The notes beneath the pieces are model-generated. The model made no database searches, was not told the DNA's origin, and saw only the letters and a list, made by a program, of their open reading frames with translations. The translations under genes were made by a program, and so were the position numbers. A DNA stretch of 64,000 nucleotides from NCBI RefSeq assembly GCF_042664795.1, contig NZ_JBHTBN010000001.1, positions 124,001 through 188,000 of the forward strand. The letters run 5' to 3'. Every line of letters begins with the position of its first letter. Within the stretch, counting starts at the first letter, position 1. The stretch is from Jejudonia soesokkakensis. GTDB taxonomy: Bacteria; Bacteroidota; Bacteroidia; Flavobacteriales; Flavobacteriaceae. Shown piece by piece: positions 60,327-64,000 of this stretch.

Positions 60327-62018
60327 ATGCGCTGGACGCTACAACCTAAACAAGACCCCAAGCTTATACAAGAATTAAGTACATCTCTGGGAGTTGACCC
60401 TTTGATCTCACAGCTTTTAATTCAGCGTGGAATTACGACATTTCAAGAAGCCAAACAGTTTTTTAGACCGAGCCTTGATGAGTTGCACGACCCATTTCTA
60501 ATGAAAGATATGGAGCTTGCCGTAAAACGGATCGAAAATGCTATCGCAAATGAGGAAAACATTTTAATTTATGGGGATTATGATGTAGACGGTACAACGA
60601 GTGTTGCCTTGGTGTCTTCTTACCTTAAATCCTATTACCCCAATGTGGCAACTTATATTCCGGATCGGTATGATGAAGGCTACGGAATATCGTATAAAGG
60701 AATTGATTTTGCTTCAGACAATGACTTTAGTCTTATCATTGCATTGGACTGCGGCATTAAAGCCGTTGATAAAGTGGCCTATGCTTCAGAAAAAGGAATT
60801 GATTTTATTATTTGCGATCACCATCGTCCTGGAACAGAAATACCTAAAGCTACCGCAGTTTTAGATCCTAAGCGGGAGGATTGTGACTATCCGTACAAGG
60901 AATTATGTGGCTGTGGGGTCGGATTCAAATTAATTCAGGCACTTTCAGTAAAAAGAAATCTAAAGACTGAAGATCTATTACTATATCTTGATCTTGTTGC
61001 CACTGCCATAGGAGCCGATATTGTTCCCATTACTGGTGAAAATAGAGTGCTTGCCTATTATGGTTTAAAGGTAATAAACAGTCATCCGCGTACAGGTTTT
61101 AAAGCGATCTTACAACAGATCAAAAAAGATACCCTTACCATTACAGATGTGGTTTTTATCATTGCTCCTCGCATCAATGCGGCGGGCCGTATGAAACATG
61201 GAAACCATGCTGTTACGTTATTGGTCGAAACTGATATGAATGCTGCTGCCGTATGGGCTCAAGAAATAGAAGAATTTAATACAGACCGACGTGAGGCAGA
61301 TAAACGAATTACTGAAGAAGCGCTTCGGAAAATAAAGAACAATGGAGAAACAGAGCGTATTACAACAGTAGTATATGATGAAGCGTGGCACAAAGGAGTC
61401 ATAGGGATTGTGGCTTCTCGGTTAACCGAAACATATTACCGCCCGACATTGGTTTTTACTAAAAGTGGTGAGAAGTTAGCCGCCTCGGCTCGCTCTGTTT
61501 CTGGATTTGATGTCTATAATGCACTGGAAGGCTGTGCTGAATATATTGAGCAATTTGGCGGCCATAAGTACGCAGCTGGGCTGACTTTATTTGAGAAAGA
61601 CTATGAAAATTTTAAAGCAGCTTTTGAGAAAGTAGTACAGGAAACCATAGATCCTAAACTTTTAAAGCCAGAACTGAAGATTGATGCTGAAATCAATTTA
61701 AAGGATATTACACCAAAATTCTATAGGATTTTAAAGCAGTTTGCACCTTTTGGTCCGGGTAATATGACTCCAGTCTTTATGAGTCAGAACTTAGTAGATG
61801 TTGGCTTCGGAAAATGTGTAGGAGACGATAAAAGTCATCTGCGTGTTGTTGTAAAGCAGGAAAATTCTAATCAGTTTACGGGTATCGGTTTTGGCATGGG
61901 AGACAAACATGATATTGCATGTACAGGAAAACCTTTTAAAGCTGCGTATGTAATTGATGAGAATGAATGGAACGGAACGGTAAGTTTACAATTGCGATTA
62001 AAAGATATTAAGGCGTAA
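60327..62018 (+). CDS. recJ: Single-stranded-DNA-specific 5'-3' exonuclease RecJ
   Basis: DHH-family exonuclease used in recombination and mismatch or base-excision repair. It has 563 residues, usual for the family. DHH motifs are ILIYGDYDVDGTTSVALVSS, LDCGIKAVDK, FIICDHHRPG and APRINAAGRMKHGNHA; the DHHA1 part has FGGHKYAAGLTL, and a C-terminal OB-like domain follows. The 3' end overlaps the convergent LpxH-like gene by 11 bases. Confidence 0.95.
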   Translation: MRWTLQPKQDPKLIQELSTSLGVDPLISQLLIQRGITTFQEAKQFFRPSLDELHDPFLMKDMELAVKRIENAIANEENILIYGDYDVDGTTSVALVSSYLKSYYPNVATYIPDRYDEGYGISYKGIDFASDNDFSLIIALDCGIKAVDKVAYASEKGIDFIICDHHRPGTEIPKATAVLDPKREDCDYPYKELCGCGVGFKLIQALSVKRNLKTEDLLLYLDLVATAIGADIVPITGENRVLAYYGLKVINSHPRTGFKAILQQIKKDTLTITDVVFIIAPRINAAGRMKHGNHAVTLLVETDMNAAAVWAQEIEEFNTDRREADKRITEEALRKIKNNGETERITTVVYDEAWHKGVIGIVASRLTETYYRPTLVFTKSGEKLAASARSVSGFDVYNALEGCAEYIEQFGGHKYAAGLTLFEKDYENFKAAFEKVVQETIDPKLLKPELKIDAEINLKDITPKFYRILKQFAPFGPGNMTPVFMSQNLVDVGFGKCVGDDKSHLRVVVKQENSNQFTGIGFGMGDKHDIACTGKPFKAAYVIDENEWNGTVSLQLRLKDIKA

Positions 62019-62766
62019 ATTCTTTCAATTCAAAATTTGAACCATCAAAAACACCGTAGGTGTAATGTGTGATCCAGTCTCCTAAATTATAATAGGTTGA
62101 ATTCTCACCTACTTTTATTTCCATGGAAAGGTGTCGGTGTCCAAAGACAAAATAGTCATAATGTTTTGTCTCTAATTTTCGTTTTGCGTATAATGCGAGC
62201 CACTCATTTTCTTCACCTAAAAATTTTTTATCCTCTTCGCCAGAAATAATCTTATTTTTTACGGACAGATATTGTGCCAATCGCATCCCTAACTCAGGAT
62301 GAAACCAACGAAATAACCATCTAAATATAGGGTTTGTGAACACTTTTTTCATGCGCTTATACCCTTTGTCTCCAGGACCTTTTCCGTCACCATGACCTAT
62401 AAAGAAAACTTTATCATTAAATGTAAATTCTTTAGGCTCTCTATAGGTTGGGATATTTAATTCCTTTTCAAAATAGTCACGCATCCATAGATCATGATTT
62501 CCTACAAAAAAATAAATTGGAATTCCGCTGTCGCTTATTTCGGCAAGTTTTCCTAACACACGTACAAAACCTCTGGGTACGACGGTTTTATACTCAAACC
62601 AGAAATCAAAAAGATCCCCTAATAAAAAAATAGCAGCAGCATCTTCTTTTACTTCGTCCAGCCATTGTACAAATTTCTTTTCACGTGGAAGGCTCTCAGC
62701 AGCAGTAGGAGCTCCTAAATGGTTGTCGCTAGAGAAGTATATTTTTTTTCCGGGTGGAATTTGCAT
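62008..62766 (-). CDS. lpxH: UDP-2,3-diacylglucosamine diphosphatase (LpxH-like)
   Basis: Calcineurin-like phosphoesterase of lipid A synthesis that releases lipid X. It has 252 residues. Metal-binding motifs are FSSDNHLGAP, LLGDLFDFWFEY, FVGNHDLWM, IGHGDGKGPGDKGYKRMKKV and FGHRHLSMEI. In E. coli LpxH the first motif has ADLH; the SSDNH variant is seen in Bacteroidetes homologues. It is the last gene of the minus-strand run after queD. Confidence 0.87.
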   Translation of the reverse strand: MQIPPGKKIYFSSDNHLGAPTAAESLPREKKFVQWLDEVKEDAAAIFLLGDLFDFWFEYKTVVPRGFVRVLGKLAEISDSGIPIYFFVGNHDLWMRDYFEKELNIPTYREPKEFTFNDKVFFIGHGDGKGPGDKGYKRMKKVFTNPIFRWLFRWFHPELGMRLAQYLSVKNKIISGEEDKKFLGEENEWLALYAKRKLETKHYDYFVFGHRHLSMEIKVGENSTYYNLGDWITHYTYGVFDGSNFELKEFTP

Positions 62767-62842
62767 CTTGTAAAGATAGGGATTTCAGGAAATAGTTTTA
62801 AGTAGTCAGTTATACAGTCATCGACCAACTTCAATCGGACTA

Positions 62843-63295
62843 CTACAGATTGTCACTCGCAAACCATTCGGCATAACTGGTTGCAGTTTCCTGCAATCGT
62901 AAGGAATGTAAGGTAATATTTTTAGGCAATCGAATTTTTATTTTTTCAGCAAAATCAATGACCATCATTTCGCTAGTAGGCTGGTAATCGACTAATAGAA
63001 CGCTATGACCACGGTCACTTAGCTCTTTTGCAAGTTCCACATGAGGTGTGTTTTTATTAAATACAGTGGCATGATCAAAAACATCCACAATATCTTCTTT
63101 CACGATTTTTTTTAAGTCACTAAAGTCAATGACCATCCCATATTTAACGTTAGATGTATCTGAAATAGGGGTTCCAATAACGGTTACTGAAAGTCGGTAG
63201 CTATGTCCGTGCACATTACGACATTTGCCATCATAACCATACAAGGCGTGTCCGGTTTCAAAAGAAAATTGTTTGGTAATTCTTATATTGCTCAT
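62843..63295 (-). CDS. queD: 6-carboxy-5,6,7,8-tetrahydropterin synthase
   Basis: Queuosine-pathway enzyme converting dihydroneopterin triphosphate to 6-carboxytetrahydropterin. It has 150 residues. The zinc ligands are His16 (FETGHALYG), His29 and His31 (CRNVHGHSYRL), with the catalytic Cys25 alongside. VIDFSDLKKIVKEDIVDVFDHA is conserved. The start ATG overlaps the stop of the 44-residue membrane protein gene (ATGA), so the two are translationally coupled. Confidence 0.94.
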   Translation of the reverse strand: MSNIRITKQFSFETGHALYGYDGKCRNVHGHSYRLSVTVIGTPISDTSNVKYGMVIDFSDLKKIVKEDIVDVFDHATVFNKNTPHVELAKELSDRGHSVLLVDYQPTSEMMVIDFAEKIKIRLPKNITLHSLRLQETATSYAEWFASDNL

Positions 63296-63426
63296 TTCCG
63301 TTTCTTTTTTGTTGGGGCTTTAAAATCTCTCCAATCTTTATATTTCTTGTACAGTACTAAAATGACTACGATTAGAGCCAGAATAACAAATCCGCCTTTT
63401 CCAAAGATATAATCAATTGTTTCCAT
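63292..63426 (-). CDS. Single-span small membrane protein, 44 residues
   Basis: An ATG at 63426 opens a 44-codon frame: a short N-terminus (METIDYIFGKGG), one membrane helix (FVILALIVVILVLY) and a basic cytosolic tail (KKYKDWRDFKAPTKKKRK). The stop TGA overlaps the queD ATG (ATGA). The similar topology of the next upstream gene (GG-x-hydrophobic-basic) suggests paralogues. No function is known. The coupling to queD and the identical layout of the pair argue that it is expressed. Confidence 0.65.
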   Translation of the reverse strand: METIDYIFGKGGFVILALIVVILVLYKKYKDWRDFKAPTKKKRK

Positions 63427-63438
63427 ATAATATAACTA

Positions 63439-63543
63439 CTATCTTCTCTTTTTAAAACGGCTGTAAATTACAACGACGATCACTAATATCGCTAAAATTA
63501 GGAACAGACCTGGACCACCAACAAACTCTAGTATCTCTTTCAT
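63439..63543 (-). CDS. Single-span small membrane protein, 34 residues
   Basis: An ATG at 63543 opens a 34-codon frame: MKEILEFVGGPG, one membrane helix (LFLILAILVIVVVIYS) and a basic tail (RFKKRR). It has the same plan as the 44-residue neighbour 12 bases downstream, with the shared pattern short acidic start, GG, hydrophobic helix, Tyr and basic end. No family is recognised. It is too short for standard gene callers. Confidence 0.6.
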   Translation of the reverse strand: MKEILEFVGGPGLFLILAILVIVVVIYSRFKKRR

Positions 63544-63569
63544 GAATTTAATTTTTTTCAAAAATAATG

Positions 63570-64000
63570 CTAATTCACTAATGGGATATATTTTCTTTTA
63601 AATTTTATAATGAGTGCTACAGCTCGATATGCCACCCAAACAATGAGCGCAAGCCATATTCCAGTTAACCCCCAACCCATATATTTAGAAAAATATAAAA
63701 CAGGTATAAAGCCAAAAATCGTTCCGCCTAATAAAACATTTCGCAAATACCCCATTTCACCTAGTCCTTTAAAAATTGAATCCAACGTAAACGCCATGGC
63801 GTTAAAAGGTAAACAAATTAATACCATAAAGAACATTCCGTAGAAAATGGTGAGTACTTGTGGATCTTTATTAAAAAGTACACCAAGCGGATAATACAAT
63901 AGGAGCCCCACAATGACTAAAATTGTGGCAACCCCCAGGTTGTATAAGTTTACCTTTTTAGTGAGTTTCCATAACGTGTTGAAGTTTCGCTCTCCCAATA
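63570..64000 (-). CDS. MATE-family efflux transporter, C-terminal part
   Basis: The frame is open to the window end, so the start lies beyond 64000. About 143 C-terminal residues with four membrane helices are visible, e.g. VATILVIVGLLLYYPLGVLF and FMVLICLPFNAMAFTLDSIF, followed by GLGEMGYLRNVLLGGTIFG and a basic C-terminus. The pattern fits DinF/MATE multidrug or toxin exporters driven by Na+ or H+. It is the first visible gene of the minus-strand run leading to the small proteins, queD and lpxH. Confidence 0.8.
   Translation of the reverse strand, partial: LGERNFNTLWKLTKKVNLYNLGVATILVIVGLLLYYPLGVLFNKDPQVLTIFYGMFFMVLICLPFNAMAFTLDSIFKGLGEMGYLRNVLLGGTIFGFIPVLYFSKYMGWGLTGIWLALIVWVAYRAVALIIKFKRKYIPLVN

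Noticed and set aside
1..64000. CRISPR array, transposase, integrase or toxin-antitoxin pair
   Set aside because: Read on both strands; no regularly spaced repeats and no such protein motifs were found.

Overview
The window is about 64 kb of AT-rich chromosomal DNA from a member of the Bacteroidota, almost certainly family Flavobacteriaceae and probably an aerobic, marine-type species. The evidence is consistent throughout: TAnnTTTG -7 promoter boxes in place of E. coli-type promoters, a type IX secretion (T9SS) C-terminal domain, outer-membrane receptors with a carboxypeptidase-like N-terminal domain, many lipoproteins with a cysteine after a short hydrophobic leader, GltX and GlnS together, and the gene orders tdk-alr-mscL-asd, DUF177-rpmF-fabH-accB-accC and rnpA-DUF4349-S41 peptidase. 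No prophage, transposon, integrase or CRISPR array is visible. Most of the window is ordinary core genome.

Layout. 1-9.8 kb: the 3' end of an AlkB-type hydroxylase gene, gltX, an SPFH protein, a three-gene envelope cassette (YtxH, holin-like, DUF6327), a lipid/glycan decoration pair, glnS, folB and tRNA-Cys. 10-17 kb: LysE-type exporter, rnr, and a 0.5 kb gene-free AT-rich stretch rich in DnaA-box-like nonamers (candidate chromosomal origin), followed by rpiB, a zinc/cation exporter and a GNAT gene. 17-25.6 kb: a minus-strand run carrying rnpA, three protease genes (M1, S8, S41), a sterol-desaturase-like hydroxylase and an MBL-fold hydrolase. 25.8-34.7 kb: two cation:proton antiporters, a small lipoprotein, lepA, a large outer-membrane receptor and dusB. 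34.7-45.5 kb: a LolC/E-like permease, rbfA, mce, a CAU-anticodon tRNA, ribE, pdxA, the ribosomal L32/fatty-acid-initiation operon, a FAD oxidoreductase, mtgA and a GreA-like protein. 45.5-53.2 kb: an orphan ABC ATPase, a prolyl oligopeptidase, and a putative envelope cluster (DoxX, diheme cytochrome lipoprotein, FG-GAP/T9SS protein, DoxX). 53.3-64 kb: asd, mscL, alr, tdk, rsmI, a UDG-family gene, an AhpD-like gene with a decayed tandem copy, recJ, lpxH-like, queD, two unlisted small membrane proteins, and a MATE exporter cut by the window end.

The most interesting items are the candidate oriC at 14.04-14.51 kb, the DoxX/diheme-cytochrome/FG-GAP cluster at 49.3-53.2 kb, two tiny single-span membrane proteins (44 and 34 aa) upstream of queD, a PID-CTERM-like small surface protein, the subtilase with a long helical insertion between its catalytic Asp and His, and the decaying AhpD duplicate. 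No convincing defence system or wholly new multi-gene machine is visible. All functional calls come from motifs read by eye, without database searches.
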